DNA of 64,000 nucleotides. Source: Glycocaulis abyssi (GTDB lineage: Bacteria > Pseudomonadota > Alphaproteobacteria > Caulobacterales > Maricaulaceae). Made by a program: the position numbers and the translations under genes. Positions within the stretch are counted from its first letter, which is position 1; each line of letters begins with the position of its first letter. The stretch spans positions 1,302,001 to 1,366,000 of the forward strand of contig NZ_CP163421.1 in assembly GCF_041429775.1 (NCBI RefSeq). The letters are read 5' to 3'. Below are positions 55,775-64,000 of this stretch, piece by piece. Below the pieces are notes generated by a model that searched no databases, was not told the DNA's origin, and saw only the letters and a list, made by a program, of their open reading frames with translations.

Positions 55775-56971
55775 ATGGCCGCAGACGGGACCAAGAATGC
55801 CGAACTCACCTTTCGCTGGGATGATGCGCTTCATCTGGACACCCTGCTGACCGAAGAAGAGCGCATGGTCTCCAAGGCCGCGCGCGACTACTCGCGCGGA
55901 GAGCTTCTGCCCCGCGTGATCGAGGCAGCACGCGAGGAAAAGTTCGACCGCAAAATCATGTCGGAGATGGGCGAGCTGGGTCTTCTGGGCGCCACCTTGC
56001 CGGAAGTCTATGGCGGCTCTGACCTCTCCCACGTCGCCTATGGCCTGATCGCGCGCGAAGTCGAAGCCGTTGACTCCGGCTATCGCTCGGCCATGAGCGT
56101 GCAGTCTTCCCTCGTCATGTATCCGATCTTCGCGTTTGGCTCAGACGAACAGAAAAAGAAATACCTGCCCAAACTCGCCAGCGGTGAATTTGTCGGCTGC
56201 TTCGGCCTGACCGAGGCCGATGGCGGATCCGATCCGGGCGCGATGCGCACCACCGCGAAGAAGGTCGATGGCGGCTATGTCCTCAACGGCTCGAAAATGT
56301 GGATCACGAACTCGCCGATTTCTGATCTGGCGGTGGTCTGGGCCAAGCTGGACGGCGAGATACGCGGCTTCATCGTCGAGCGCGGCACGAAGGGTTTCGA
56401 GACACCCAAGATCGAAGGCAAGCTCTCGCTTCGCGCCTCCGTCACCGGCTCGATCTCGCTGGATGACGTAAAGGTCGGCGAGGACGCCATCCTGCCAAAC
56501 GTGAAGGGCCTGCGCGGTCCGTTCTCCTGCCTCAACAAGGCGCGCTACGGCATATCCTGGGGCGCAATGGGCGCCGCGGAATTCTGCTTCCACGCCGCGC
56601 GCGATTATGCCCTCGAACGCGTCGTCTTCGGCAAGCCGATTGCTGCCACCCAGCTGGTCCAGAAGAAGCTGGCCGACATGCAGGCGGAAATCACGCTTGG
56701 CTTCCTCGGCGCGCTGCAGCTGGGCCGCCTGATCGACCAGGGCGCCTTCGTGCCCGAAGCCATCTCGCTGATGAAGCGCAATAATTGCGGCAAGGCGCTG
56801 GCCATCGCCCGCGAGGCGCGCGACATCCATGGCGGCAACGGCATCGCCGAGGAGTACCATATCCTGCGCCACGCGGTGAATCTGGAAACCGTCAACACCT
56901 ATGAGGGCACGCACGATATCCACGCCCTCATCATGGGGCGCGCCATCACAGGCCATCAGGCGTTTGCCTGA
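55775..56971 (+). CDS. gcdH: Glutaryl-CoA dehydrogenase
   Basis: A 398-residue FAD enzyme oxidising and decarboxylating glutaryl-CoA to crotonyl-CoA in lysine and tryptophan breakdown. Marks: '[20 protein letters not shown]' (in part), '[20 protein letters not shown]', '[15 protein letters not shown]', '[18 protein letters not shown]', '[20 protein letters not shown]' and '[19 protein letters not shown]' with the catalytic Glu. The '[11 protein letters not shown]' and 'YGISWGA' segments set this enzyme apart from other acyl-CoA dehydrogenases. It is transcribed alone. Confidence 0.93.
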   Translation: MAADGTKNAELTFRWDDALHLDTLLTEEERMVSKAARDYSRGELLPRVIEAAREEKFDRKIMSEMGELGLLGATLPEVYGGSDLSHVAYGLIAREVEAVDSGYRSAMSVQSSLVMYPIFAFGSDEQKKKYLPKLASGEFVGCFGLTEADGGSDPGAMRTTAKKVDGGYVLNGSKMWITNSPISDLAVVWAKLDGEIRGFIVERGTKGFETPKIEGKLSLRASVTGSISLDDVKVGEDAILPNVKGLRGPFSCLNKARYGISWGAMGAAEFCFHAARDYALERVVFGKPIAATQLVQKKLADMQAEITLGFLGALQLGRLIDQGAFVPEAISLMKRNNCGKALAIAREARDIHGGNGIAEEYHILRHAVNLETVNTYEGTHDIHALIMGRAITGHQAFA

Positions 56972-57077
56972 TGGCCTGAATTCCCGGAAGTTGCGCCAGC
57001 AGCTATCCGGGACGTAGTGCAGAACACGCTGAGACAGGCGCCGGATCGCTGCGCGTCCGGGGTTTCAACGTCTCCCC

Positions 57078-57491
57078 CTACCCCCTCGGCCACATATTGA
57101 GCTGGGTCTGGGTCGTGAGCGAGACCAGCTTGCCATCCTCCCGCTCGATGCGGGTCTGCCAGACCTGACTGGTGCTGCCCTTGTGGATAGGCGTTGCCGT
57201 GGCGATGACCTTGGTGCCCACAGGCGGGCTGGAGATCATGTTGGTCTTGCTCTCGGTCGTGGTGGTGCCCACCGCGCCTTCCGGCAGCGACACAAAGGCC
57301 CCGATCGCGCCCGCAATATCGGCCAGGCTCATCATCGCGCCGCCATGAAGCGTATCGCCGAGCGTGCAGATGTCGGCGCGCACCTCCATTTCGGCCACGA
57401 CCCGCTCCGGCCCGGCTTCGACCACCACAACGCCGAGCGTGCGCGCCAGCGGGACGGCGTACTCGTTCAACTGCTCAACGGTCAGCGTCAT
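57078..57491 (-). CDS. PaaI-family hotdog thioesterase
   Basis: A 137-residue protein. 'GDTLHGGAMMSLADIAGAIG' is the catalytic hotdog segment of the PaaI/YbdB group, with the Asp in 'SLADIAG' as candidate acid. 'TTTESKTNMISSPPVGTKVI' and 'SQVWQTRIEREDGKLVSLTTQTQL' (in part) complete the strands. It would release CoA from an acyl or aryl-CoA. It is 5 bases after the M28 peptidase gene; no shared role is evident. Confidence 0.88.
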   Translation of the reverse strand: MTLTVEQLNEYAVPLARTLGVVVVEAGPERVVAEMEVRADICTLGDTLHGGAMMSLADIAGAIGAFVSLPEGAVGTTTTESKTNMISSPPVGTKVIATATPIHKGSTSQVWQTRIEREDGKLVSLTTQTQLNMWPRG

Positions 57492-57496
57492 GGCAC

Positions 57497-58486
57497 CTAT
57501 TTCTCTACCGCTTCGGGCTGGCGCGAAGGCGAGCGGGCAATCAGGTCCAGCATGGCATCGGCACGCCGGGCCACATCCACCGCCGTCTCCACCGCTCCGC
57601 CGAAGAAGGCCAGCGTCATGTTCTCATAGGTGTCGCTGATCTGGTGGTAGTGCTCATGGTCCTCGACGCCCAGATAGAGGAAGGGGATGCCCGCCGCGTG
57701 GAAGGGGCCGTGATCGGACAGCATCGTCCAGTCATTGCGCGGATCATCGCTCGGCTCGTCATAGCCGGTGCGCAGATTGACCGGCGACACCTCTGCCGCG
57801 GCCGTAACCAGATCCAGCAGGACCGGATAGTGCCAGGTGCCGACGGCATACAGATCATCGGTCTCGCTATAGGCCAGCATGTCCATGTTCAGCATGAAGC
57901 CGACGGATTCATAGCCTTCCGGCATGTTGGCCACATAATGGCGCGCGCCGCGAAGACCGCCCTCTTCGGCATCGAATGCGACGATGATAACGTCATTCTC
58001 CGGCGGGTTCTCCATGAACGCCGCGGCAACCGCCAGCAGGCCCGCCGTGCCCGACGCATTGTCGTCTGCGCCGTTGAATATATTACCGTCTTCATCCATG
58101 CCGACATGGTCGTAATGCGCGCCGACCACCATCACATGTTCGCCCGGATTGGTCCCGGCGATACGGCCCACCAGATTGATCGCAGTAATGATTTCACGCT
58201 CGGCATCAGGATCGCGGAAATCCAGCGAACGCTGGAAGGTGAAGCTCTGCTCGTAGTTTTCAAACACCGCCTCGACGCCGATCTCGCCAAGGCGCTCGAC
58301 GATATAGGCGCGGGCGCGGGCATTGCCCTCGCTGCCGACGAGGCGGCCTTCCATCTCATCTGCCGAGAGGGCGCGCAGATCGGTCAGCGCCTGCGCCTCG
58401 CGCGACGGCCCGGTGTCGGTTGGCGCGCAGGATGCCAGCGCGAAAGCCAGCAGGGGAAAGACCAGAATCTTCGGGGTGAACTGCAT
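57497..58486 (-). CDS. M28-family metallopeptidase lipoprotein
   Basis: A 329-residue exported aminopeptidase-like enzyme with a lipobox 'ALASC'. The two-zinc site is complete: His and Asp in 'VVGAHYDHVGMD' and 'FNGADDNASGTAGLL', Glu pair in 'AFDAEEGGLRGARHY', Asp in 'LNMDMLAY' and His in 'EDHEHYHQISDTYENM'. Members remove N-terminal residues from peptides in the periplasm or outside. It is upstream of the PaaI-like gene by 5 bases. Confidence 0.92.
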   Translation of the reverse strand: MQFTPKILVFPLLAFALASCAPTDTGPSREAQALTDLRALSADEMEGRLVGSEGNARARAYIVERLGEIGVEAVFENYEQSFTFQRSLDFRDPDAEREIITAINLVGRIAGTNPGEHVMVVGAHYDHVGMDEDGNIFNGADDNASGTAGLLAVAAAFMENPPENDVIIVAFDAEEGGLRGARHYVANMPEGYESVGFMLNMDMLAYSETDDLYAVGTWHYPVLLDLVTAAAEVSPVNLRTGYDEPSDDPRNDWTMLSDHGPFHAAGIPFLYLGVEDHEHYHQISDTYENMTLAFFGGAVETAVDVARRADAMLDLIARSPSRQPEAVEK

Positions 58487-58595
58487 GACGGATAAGGCTC
58501 CCTGCCCTGATAAGCTGTTAGGATGCGCGCTTGAGGATTCGCGCGAGTTACCCCAAGTCTAGCGCTGCGAAGCGCCGCGAACAGGAGGAAATTCC

Positions 58596-58826
58596 ATGCC
58601 CATGGCCGCCGACGATATTTCACGCCTGATCCGCGAGGCCCTGCCTGATGCGCAAGTGGAGATCGAGGATCTGGCCGGCGATGGCGATCATTACCGCGCG
58701 ACCGTGGTCTCACCGGCCTTTGCCGGGCTTTCCAGAGTAAAGCAGCACCAGCTGGTCTATAATGCGCTGGGCGGCCGCATGGGCGGCGAGCTGCATGCCC
58801 TCGCGCTCATCACGCGCGCGCCCTGA
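58596..58826 (+). CDS. BolA-family protein
   Basis: A 76-residue protein with AGGAGG 8 bases before the ATG. It has the BolA fold pattern: 'ISRLIREALPDAQVEIEDLA', 'GDHYRATVVSPAFAGLSRVK', 'HQLVYNALGGRMGGELHALA'. The invariant His (in 'HALAL') that can share an iron-sulfur cluster with monothiol glutaredoxin is present. The next gene encodes just such a glutaredoxin, 75 bases on, supporting a BolA-Grx iron-sulfur pair. Confidence 0.93.
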   Translation: MPMAADDISRLIREALPDAQVEIEDLAGDGDHYRATVVSPAFAGLSRVKQHQLVYNALGGRMGGELHALALITRAP

Positions 58827-58900
58827 GTGCCCCGCTTGACCGGACGGCTGGCTCTTCCTAGCTCTCTGGCAGGATATTCCCCGCGCGAAGGAGCGCCCTC

Positions 58901-59233
58901 ATGACCGATACCACAACGCTAGAATCCATCCGCAACACGGTGGAGAGCCACGACGTGGTGCTGTTCATGAAGGGCACGCCGCTCTTTCCCCAGTGCGGAT
59001 TTTCCTCGCTCGTCTCGCGCGTGCTCCAGCATATGGGCGTGGAATATCACTCGGTGAACGTGCTCGAAGACATGGATGTGCGCGAAGGCATCAAGGTCTA
59101 TTCAGACTGGCCCACCATCCCTCAGCTCTACGTGAAGGGCGAGTTCATCGGTGGCTGCGACATCGTGAAAGAGATGTTCGAGACCGGCGAGCTCAAAGCC
59201 CTGCTTGACGACAAGGGTATTGAAGCGGCCTAG
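58901..59233 (+). CDS. grxD: Monothiol glutaredoxin (Grx4 type)
   Basis: A 110-residue protein with the CGFS active site in '[18 protein letters not shown]' (Cys32), and the glutathione-contact segments '[20 protein letters not shown]'. CGFS glutaredoxins carry [2Fe-2S] clusters and pass them on or sense iron with BolA partners. GAAGGAG precedes the ATG. Confidence 0.95.
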   Translation: MTDTTTLESIRNTVESHDVVLFMKGTPLFPQCGFSSLVSRVLQHMGVEYHSVNVLEDMDVREGIKVYSDWPTIPQLYVKGEFIGGCDIVKEMFETGELKALLDDKGIEAA

Positions 59234-59285
59234 CGGTTGGCCTCCCTCTCCTTCGAGCGCCACTGCATCCCAAGGCATGAGATCG

Positions 59286-59415
59286 AGTATCCGGGTCCCC
59301 GGCCCCCGAGCCGGGGTCCATTTTTCTTTTTTCCGATTAAAGCCGGGGTGCGGCATTGCTGGATCCCGGGTTCCCCGTTTTCACGGGGACAGGCAAGCCC
59401 GGGAACCCGGTTGAG
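59286..59415. repeat. Extragenic palindromic repeats
   Basis: Between convergent genes. It holds CCCCGGCCCCCGAGCCGGGG and GGATCCCGGGTTCCCCGTTT (in part) with GCCCGGGAACCCGG. It shares units with the repeats near 4660, 46870 and 63100. Confidence 0.65.
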
Positions 59416-59469
59416 AGGCAAGCGCTTCCAATTCCTCGGAACCTGAGCCCGCGCGCGAAGGCCGGCGTC

Positions 59470-59862
59470 CTACCGCCTCGGCCTTGGCGTCGGGGCCTGC
59501 GGATTGATAACCCGGACCGTCCCGCCGCGCGGCAGGCCCAGATCGTCGCGCGTCCAGACCAGCACCACCCCTTCAGGCAGATAGGCGCGGCACAGGTCCG
59601 GCTGGAGCCGCCGCAGCTCCACCGTGAAAGACCAGCGCGTGCGCGAATCCACCATCACAACCGGCTCGAAGCTCTCCTTCGTGGTACAGCCGTTGGAGCG
59701 CACCTGAACCCGGATCGTCCCGTCAGCCTGGACATACCAGTCATGAATTGTCTCGCGCTCACCGGGCAGGTCGCGCGAGGGCTGTGCGGATGATGCCGCT
59801 GCGCATGCCGCCAGCATCAGGGCCGAACCCGCCACCGCCATCCATCGTGTCATCGCCATCAT
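59470..59862 (-). CDS. Small exported protein, unknown
   Basis: A 130-residue protein. The ATG at 59862 is favoured because GGAGG lies 7 bases upstream; neighbouring ATGs are possible. The signal peptide contains 'LMLAAC', which may make it a lipoprotein. The mature part includes 'ETIHDWYVQADGTIRVQVRS', then 'CTTKESFEP', 'WSFTVELRRLQPDLCRAY' and 'EGVVLVWTRDDLGL', with two Cys that could pair. I do not recognise a family. Confidence 0.7.
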   Translation of the reverse strand: MMAMTRWMAVAGSALMLAACAAASSAQPSRDLPGERETIHDWYVQADGTIRVQVRSNGCTTKESFEPVVMVDSRTRWSFTVELRRLQPDLCRAYLPEGVVLVWTRDDLGLPRGGTVRVINPQAPTPRPRR

Positions 59863-59945
59863 CCTCATGCCTCCGGTTTTAACCGGCACAACCCATGGCA
59901 GGCCAGACATGACTGCAAGCTGAAAAGTTTGCCCAAACGCCAAAC

Positions 59946-59972
59946 AAAAAGCCCGCCAGCAAGCTGACGGGC
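59946..59972 (-). terminator. Rho-independent terminator of rpsD
   Basis: The stem GCCCGTCAGC / GCTGGCGGGC (one G-U pair in RNA) with a 2-base loop is followed on the minus strand by TTTTTGTTTG. It lies 30 bases after the rpsD stop. Confidence 0.85.
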
Positions 59973-60001
59973 TTTTCGCGTATTCTATAATTCCGGGCGC
60001 C

Positions 60002-60619
60002 TTACGACGCGTAGAATTCGACCACCAGGTTCGGTTCCATCTTCACCGGGTACGGCACGTCGGAGAATTCCGGCACGCGCGTATAGGTGGCTTTCATCGC
60101 CTTGGCATCGAGATCGATATAGTCCGGCACGTCGCGCTCGGCACTGTCCAGCGCTTCAAGGACGAGGGCCATGTTGCGCGACTTCTGGCGCACTTCCACC
60201 ACGTCACCGGGCTTTACCTGGTAGGACGAGATGTTGACGCGCTTGCCGTTCACCGTCACGTGGCCGTGATTGACGAACTGGCGGGCGGCAAACACGGTCG
60301 GCACGAATTTGGAGCGGTAGACCACCGCATCCAGACGGCTTTCCAGCAACCCGATCAGGTTTTCGGCCGTGTTGCCACGGCGGCGCTGCGCCTCTTCATA
60401 GGTGCGCGCAAACTGCTTCTCGGTGATGTTGCCGTAATAGCCTTTGAGCTTCTGCTTGGCCATGAGCTGCAGGCCAAAATCACTCATCTTGCCCTTGCGG
60501 CGCTGGCCGTGCTGGCCGGGGCCGTAGGAGCGGGTGTTCACCGGAGACTTAGGACGGCCCCAGATGTTTTCGCCCATACGGCGGTCAATTTTGTATTTCT
60601 GCGAATGACGCTTCGACAT
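60002..60619 (-). CDS. rpsD: 30S ribosomal protein S4
   Basis: A 205-residue ribosomal protein starting at '[20 protein letters not shown]'; the longer frame upstream is not conserved. Marks: '[20 protein letters not shown]', '[20 protein letters not shown]', '[20 protein letters not shown]' and the S4 domain '[20 protein letters not shown]'. S4 is a primary 16S binder. As in many alphaproteobacteria it stands alone rather than in the alpha operon. Confidence 0.97.
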   Translation of the reverse strand: MSKRHSQKYKIDRRMGENIWGRPKSPVNTRSYGPGQHGQRRKGKMSDFGLQLMAKQKLKGYYGNITEKQFARTYEEAQRRRGNTAENLIGLLESRLDAVVYRSKFVPTVFAARQFVNHGHVTVNGKRVNISSYQVKPGDVVEVRQKSRNMALVLEALDSAERDVPDYIDLDAKAMKATYTRVPEFSDVPYPVKMEPNLVVEFYAS

Positions 60620-60809
60620 GGTTCTCTCTTCTTCGATGCGGCCCGGCCTGTGCGCCCTCACAATCGCACCGGCTACAAAACACGGCGGTTCACGCATCGT
60701 CCCGTGGGATGAATATTCAGGACTGTCACCAGCCCCAGCGTGAGGGAAGCGCGGCTTATGCTGCAGGGGCTGGGAATTGTCAATTCAAGAGGGTGAGTTG
60801 GCCCAATTC

Positions 60810-60915
60810 CCTCGTCCTTCGAGACGCACTTCGTGCTCCTCAGGATGAGGGAATTGGACTGCGCTTTTCCCCTCATCCTGAGGGTGAGCGAAGCGAACGT
60901 CTCGAAGGATGAAGC
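60810..60915. repeat. Long inverted repeat
   Basis: The left arm begins TCGTCCTTCGAGACGCACTT and ends CTCAGGATGAGG; the right arm begins CCTCATCCTGAGGGTGAGC and ends CGTCTCGAAGGATGA. Each arm is about 40 bases with few mismatches around a short spacer. Near-identical 'CTTCGAGACG...CTCAGGATGAGG' elements are common between genes in alphaproteobacteria. Confidence 0.8.
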
Positions 60916-60925
60916 GAAACGCGCG

Positions 60926-61684
60926 TTACTCCCGCACCACGCGCGCCTTGCCGCGTCCGATGGTCAGCGCCTTGATGGCGCCGCGGAAGGTGCGCACTTC
61001 CTGCTCGGTAAGGCCTGCGCGGGCGAACATGTTGCGCAGATTCTGCGTCATCAGCGGCTTTTTCTCCGGCGGGAAGAAGAAGCCGGCCCGTTCCAGCTCG
61101 TCCTCGAAATGCTCATACATGCGGTGGAGCTGCACCGCATCGGCGGCCTCCTCCAGCGGTTTGAACTCTTCTGGCGGCGGATCGCCCGCGCGCCATTCAT
61201 GGGCCAGCACACCCACCGCCATGGCAAGGTTCAGCGAGGCAAAGCCCGGATCGACAGGCAGGGTAAGGATGGAGCGCGAGCGCGCGACCAGCTCGTTGGG
61301 AAGACCGGATTTCTCTGCCCCGAAGAGGAAGCCCGGCTTCTGGCCGGCTGCGATCAGCCCCCTCGCCTCGGCCATCGCCTCGCGCGCAGTCATTACCGGT
61401 TTGACCATGCCGCGCGGGCGCGCCGTGGTGGCGTAGAGCACGGTGCACCCCTCCAGAGCGTCATCGAGATCATCGCTGACGCGGGCAGACGTGTAGAGGG
61501 GCGAGCCGGCGCTCATCGCCTCGGCGCGTTCATTCGGCCAGCCATCGCGCGGGGCATGGATGCGCAAGTCCTCAAGGCCGAAATTGGCCATCACCCGCAT
61601 CGCCGCGCCGATATTCTCGCCCATTTGCGGATTGACCAGCACGAAAGCCGGGCCCGATCCGCGCGCACCGTCACTCGATGACAT
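60926..61684 (-). CDS. TrmJ-like RNA methyltransferase (SPOUT family)
   Basis: A 252-residue knotted methyltransferase. 'FVLVNPQMGENIGAAMRVMA' is the SpoU motif 1, 'FLFGAEKSGLPNELVARSRS' motif 2 and 'DPGFASLNLAMAVGVLAHEW' motif 3. The C-terminal helical part (about residues 165-250) fits TrmJ, which 2'-O-methylates tRNA position 32. The exact target is inferred from the family only. It is divergent from icd. Confidence 0.9.
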   Translation of the reverse strand: MSSSDGARGSGPAFVLVNPQMGENIGAAMRVMANFGLEDLRIHAPRDGWPNERAEAMSAGSPLYTSARVSDDLDDALEGCTVLYATTARPRGMVKPVMTAREAMAEARGLIAAGQKPGFLFGAEKSGLPNELVARSRSILTLPVDPGFASLNLAMAVGVLAHEWRAGDPPPEEFKPLEEAADAVQLHRMYEHFEDELERAGFFFPPEKKPLMTQNLRNMFARAGLTEQEVRTFRGAIKALTIGRGKARVVRE

Positions 61685-61792
61685 ACCTGCCCTTCCTTAA
61701 GCGGGTGCGCGGTGCTAGATGACCGCCCGAACCAGTAAGGCCCACCTCTAGCGCGCCGATGCGCGCGCCCTCAAGAGAAGAGCACACCGCAC

Positions 61793-63010
61793 ATGGCAAA
61801 GATCAAAGTCGATACCCCCGTTGTTGAGCTTGATGGCGATGAGATGACCCGGATCATCTGGGATCTCATCAAGCAGAAGCTGATCCTGCCCTATCTCGAT
61901 ATTGATCTGAAATACTACGACCTCTCCATCCAGAAGCGCGACGAGACCGATGACCAGATCACGGTCGAGGCCGCCGAGGCGATCAAGCATTACGGCGTTG
62001 GCGTGAAATGCGCCACGATCACGCCCGACGAGCAGCGCGTGGAAGAGTTCGGCCTGAAGAAGATGTGGCGCTCGCCCAACGGCACGATCCGCAACATCCT
62101 CGGTGGTGTGGTGTTCCGCGAACCCATCGTCATCAAGAACGTGCCCCGCCTGGTGCCGGGCTGGACCAAACCCATCGTCATCGGCCGCCACGCGTTTGGC
62201 GATCAGTACCGCGCCACCGACATGGTGGTGAAGGGCCCTGGCAAGCTGACCATGACGTTCACGCCGGAAGACGGCAGCGCGCCGGTCACCCACGAAATCT
62301 TTGACTTCCCCGGCGGCGGTGTCGCCATGGGCATGTATAATCTGGACGCCTCGATCCGCGACTTTGCCCGCGCCTGCCTGCGCTATGGCCTGGATCGCGG
62401 CTGGCCGGTCTACCTCTCCACCAAGAACACGATCATGAAAGCCTATGACGGGCGCTTCAAGGACATCTTTGAAGAGATCTACCAGAGCGAATTCAAGGCC
62501 GATTTCGATGCCAAGAAGATTACCTATGAGCACCGCCTGATCGACGACATGGTGGCAGCCGCGATGAAATGGTCCGGCGGCTATGTCTGGGCCTGCAAGA
62601 ACTATGATGGCGATGTGCAGTCCGACACCGTCGCGCAGGGCTTTGGCTCGCTGGGCCTGATGACCTCGGTGCTGATGACGCCGGATGGCAAGACCGTTGA
62701 GGCGGAAGCCGCCCACGGCACCGTCACCCGCCACTATCGCCAGCACCAGCGCGGCGAGCAGACCTCGACCAACTCCATCGCGTCGATCTACGCCTGGACG
62801 CGCGGCCTCTACCACCGCGGCAAGATGGACGGCAATCAGGCCGTTATCGACTTTGCCGAGAAGCTCGAGCTTACGGTCACCAAAACGGTCGAGAGCGGCT
62901 ATATGACGAAAGACCTCGCGCTTCTGGTGGGCGACCAGCAGGGCTGGCTCTCCACCGAAGGCTTCCTCGACAAGCTGGGCGAGCGCTTCGCTGCGGCCAT
63001 GAACAACTAG
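61793..63010 (+). CDS. icd: NADP-dependent isocitrate dehydrogenase
   Basis: A 405-residue enzyme of the citric acid cycle, of the homodimeric, eukaryote-like group common in alphaproteobacteria. '[20 protein letters not shown]', '[14 protein letters not shown]', '[20 protein letters not shown]' (substrate Ser/Asn/Arg set), '[20 protein letters not shown]' and '[20 protein letters not shown]' (cofactor loop) are all typical. It is monocistronic with a strong terminator. Confidence 0.97.
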   Translation: MAKIKVDTPVVELDGDEMTRIIWDLIKQKLILPYLDIDLKYYDLSIQKRDETDDQITVEAAEAIKHYGVGVKCATITPDEQRVEEFGLKKMWRSPNGTIRNILGGVVFREPIVIKNVPRLVPGWTKPIVIGRHAFGDQYRATDMVVKGPGKLTMTFTPEDGSAPVTHEIFDFPGGGVAMGMYNLDASIRDFARACLRYGLDRGWPVYLSTKNTIMKAYDGRFKDIFEEIYQSEFKADFDAKKITYEHRLIDDMVAAAMKWSGGYVWACKNYDGDVQSDTVAQGFGSLGLMTSVLMTPDGKTVEAEAAHGTVTRHYRQHQRGEQTSTNSIASIYAWTRGLYHRGKMDGNQAVIDFAEKLELTVTKTVESGYMTKDLALLVGDQQGWLSTEGFLDKLGERFAAAMNN

Positions 63011-63039
63011 GGCTTATTGCCTGATCTGAATAACGAAAG

Positions 63040-63066
63040 CCCCGCCAGCGATGGCGGGGTTTTTTT
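63040..63066 (+). terminator. Rho-independent terminator of icd
   Basis: The stem CCCCGCCA / TGGCGGGG with a 4-base loop is followed by seven T residues, 29 bases after the icd stop. Confidence 0.93.
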
Positions 63067-63087
63067 GTTTTCCACGCACCCGCACCA

Positions 63088-63195
63088 CTCAAACCGGGTT
63101 CCCCGCCCCCGGGCGGGGGCCCATGAGACCGCCGCACAAGGTTGGCGCTTAAAAACTGGATCCCGGGTCAAGCCCGGGAACCCGGTTGAGATATA
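63088..63195. repeat. Extragenic palindromic repeats
   Basis: Contains AACCGGGTTCCCCGCCCCCG, and a second unit GGATCCCGGGTCAAGCCCGG followed by GAACCCGGTT. The two units are partly complementary, so the block can form a long hairpin. It shares its core with the repeats near 46870 and 59370. Confidence 0.68.
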
Positions 63196-63243
63196 ACCCT
63201 ACTTGATCCCAGCATACCGCAACGGCTGCGTAGCCGGGGAACA

Positions 63244-63558
63244 CTACCCCCTGAACGCCTCTTCACACGGCACGAAGCGATCCTCCAGCGCCGCGACGTC
63301 GTCGGCGAGGATCAGTTCCTGATTGACCGGAAAAAGCGCATCCTGAACGGACATGATGTGCTCGCGGGTCGTGCGTCCTTCGGCGACAGCCCGGTCCAGC
63401 CACTGGGCCGTTTCCATCATCAGGTTTTCAGCCAACTGCGTATCGGCGAGATATTGTGTCATGATCCCTGCCTGCGCGTTGCAATAGATGTGCAGATCGA
63501 CCTCGCTCATCTCCGGCGCGGGCGTGAAAGCAAGACTGGCAGCCAAAAGGGCAAGCAT
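63244..63558 (-). CDS. Small exported protein, unknown
   Basis: A 104-residue protein starting at ATG 63558 with AGGAG upstream; a longer frame lacks support. The N-terminal 'LALLAASLAFTPAPEMS' looks like a signal peptide. The mature part is mostly helical with two Cys ('HIYCNAQAG' near the front and 'FVPCEEAF' at the end), likely a disulfide. I recognise no family. Confidence 0.65.
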   Translation of the reverse strand: MLALLAASLAFTPAPEMSEVDLHIYCNAQAGIMTQYLADTQLAENLMMETAQWLDRAVAEGRTTREHIMSVQDALFPVNQELILADDVAALEDRFVPCEEAFRG

Positions 63559-63630
63559 GGCGGGTCTCCTGTCATGAATATGAGACCGAGCGTGCGCTGA
63601 GCCTCTCCGCCTGCCAACTGACAATACGTG

Positions 63631-63981
63631 TCAGCGGGACTTCTTCGCCTTGGGCGCTATCGCCCGGTAGCTCTCATCAATCCAGCCCTTGAGCAGATCG
63701 ACGGGTGCGTCCTCTCCTTGGGGGAACTCTGCTGACACCCAGCCGGACTTGCCCAGATTATACCCGGCAGGCGAGGCAAACGCGTGGACCGACAATACCG
63801 CATCGCCGGATTCCGGCAATTTCGCCGTGATGGCGCAGGCCTTGCCAGACCGCCCCCCGGACAAAAAGACAAAGCTCTTGCCCTTCACCTTGATGGCATA
63901 CTCGCCCCAGGGGTGATGCTCGGTTGCGCCGGGCAGGGTCAGCGCATAGTCGACAAGGCGCTGGAGATCAGGGTGACGCAT
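63631..63981 (-). CDS. MmcQ/YjbR family protein
   Basis: A 116-residue protein with GAAGGAGG before the ATG. 'LVDYALTLPGATEHHPWGEY', 'IKVKGKSFVFLSGG', and 'SAEFPQGEDAPVDLLKGWID' match the MmcQ/YjbR (CyaY-like fold) DNA-binding family. 'GWVSAEF' and 'LLKGWIDESYRAIAPKAKK' are typical of its end. Its function in the cell is not known. Confidence 0.9.
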   Translation of the reverse strand: MRHPDLQRLVDYALTLPGATEHHPWGEYAIKVKGKSFVFLSGGRSGKACAITAKLPESGDAVLSVHAFASPAGYNLGKSGWVSAEFPQGEDAPVDLLKGWIDESYRAIAPKAKKSR

Positions 63982-64000
63982 GATGGCCTCCTTCGGCCTT

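Overview
The window is GC-rich, tightly packed bacterial chromosome. Short intergenic gaps, many ATGA or TGATG stop/start overlaps, GGAGG-type ribosome sites, a TonB-dependent receptor, a TRAP transporter and Entner-Doudoroff sugar catabolism point to an aerobic, oligotroph-like alphaproteobacterium. My guess is the Caulobacterales / Maricaulales / Hyphomonadaceae area; this is inferred from gene content, since there is no rRNA here. I recognised no tRNA, rRNA, CRISPR array, insertion sequence or prophage.

Layout. 0-12.7 kb is housekeeping and lipid-related: DUF721, a YceI / cytochrome b561 / YceI cluster, a long acyl-CoA dehydrogenase, signal peptidase I, an SDR, a BaiN-like flavoprotein, a crotonase, a TSUP permease and DusA. 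12.4-21.2 kb is a minus-strand metal-efflux operon: BlaI-type repressor, M56 membrane protease, TolC/adaptor/RND pump, a His-rich periplasmic protein and a DUF3147 membrane protein. 21.2-44 kb is the centre of interest: a pectin/galacturonate catabolic island containing zwf-pgl-edd-eda, a pectate lyase lipoprotein, a TRAP transporter, methylglyoxal synthase, a TonB receptor, kduD-kduI-uxaC, a LacI-family regulator, uxaA, a tagaturonate/fructuronate reductase and kdgK. 44-64 kb returns to general functions: MaoC, small membrane proteins, an amine oxidase with two permeases, MgtE, an amidohydrolase, glutaryl-CoA dehydrogenase, an M28 peptidase, BolA-Grx, rpsD, a TrmJ-like methyltransferase and icd.

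How the genes work together. Pectate lyase would cut polygalacturonate, the TonB receptor would carry oligomers over the outer membrane, and the TRAP system would carry small uronates over the inner one. KduI/KduD (unsaturated ends) and UxaC, the reductase and UxaA (galacturonate) both lead to 2-keto-3-deoxygluconate. KdgK makes KDPG, and Eda, encoded in the zwf operon, splits it. Six copies of a palindromic 16-mer with core TGACACCGGT lie before zwf, between the hydratase-like gene and pectate lyase, twice before the TonB receptor, before uxaC, and before uxaA. They fit operators of the LacI-family protein encoded in the middle of the island and would join pectin catabolism and the whole Entner-Doudoroff operon in one local regulon.

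Two genes carry clear single-base frameshifts: the reductase near 42845, which makes a false in-frame fusion to kdgK, and the amidohydrolase near 54156. They may be sequence errors or real lesions. Intergenic gaps repeatedly hold GC-rich palindromic repeats, several sharing the unit GGGTTCCCGGG...CCCGGGATCC.
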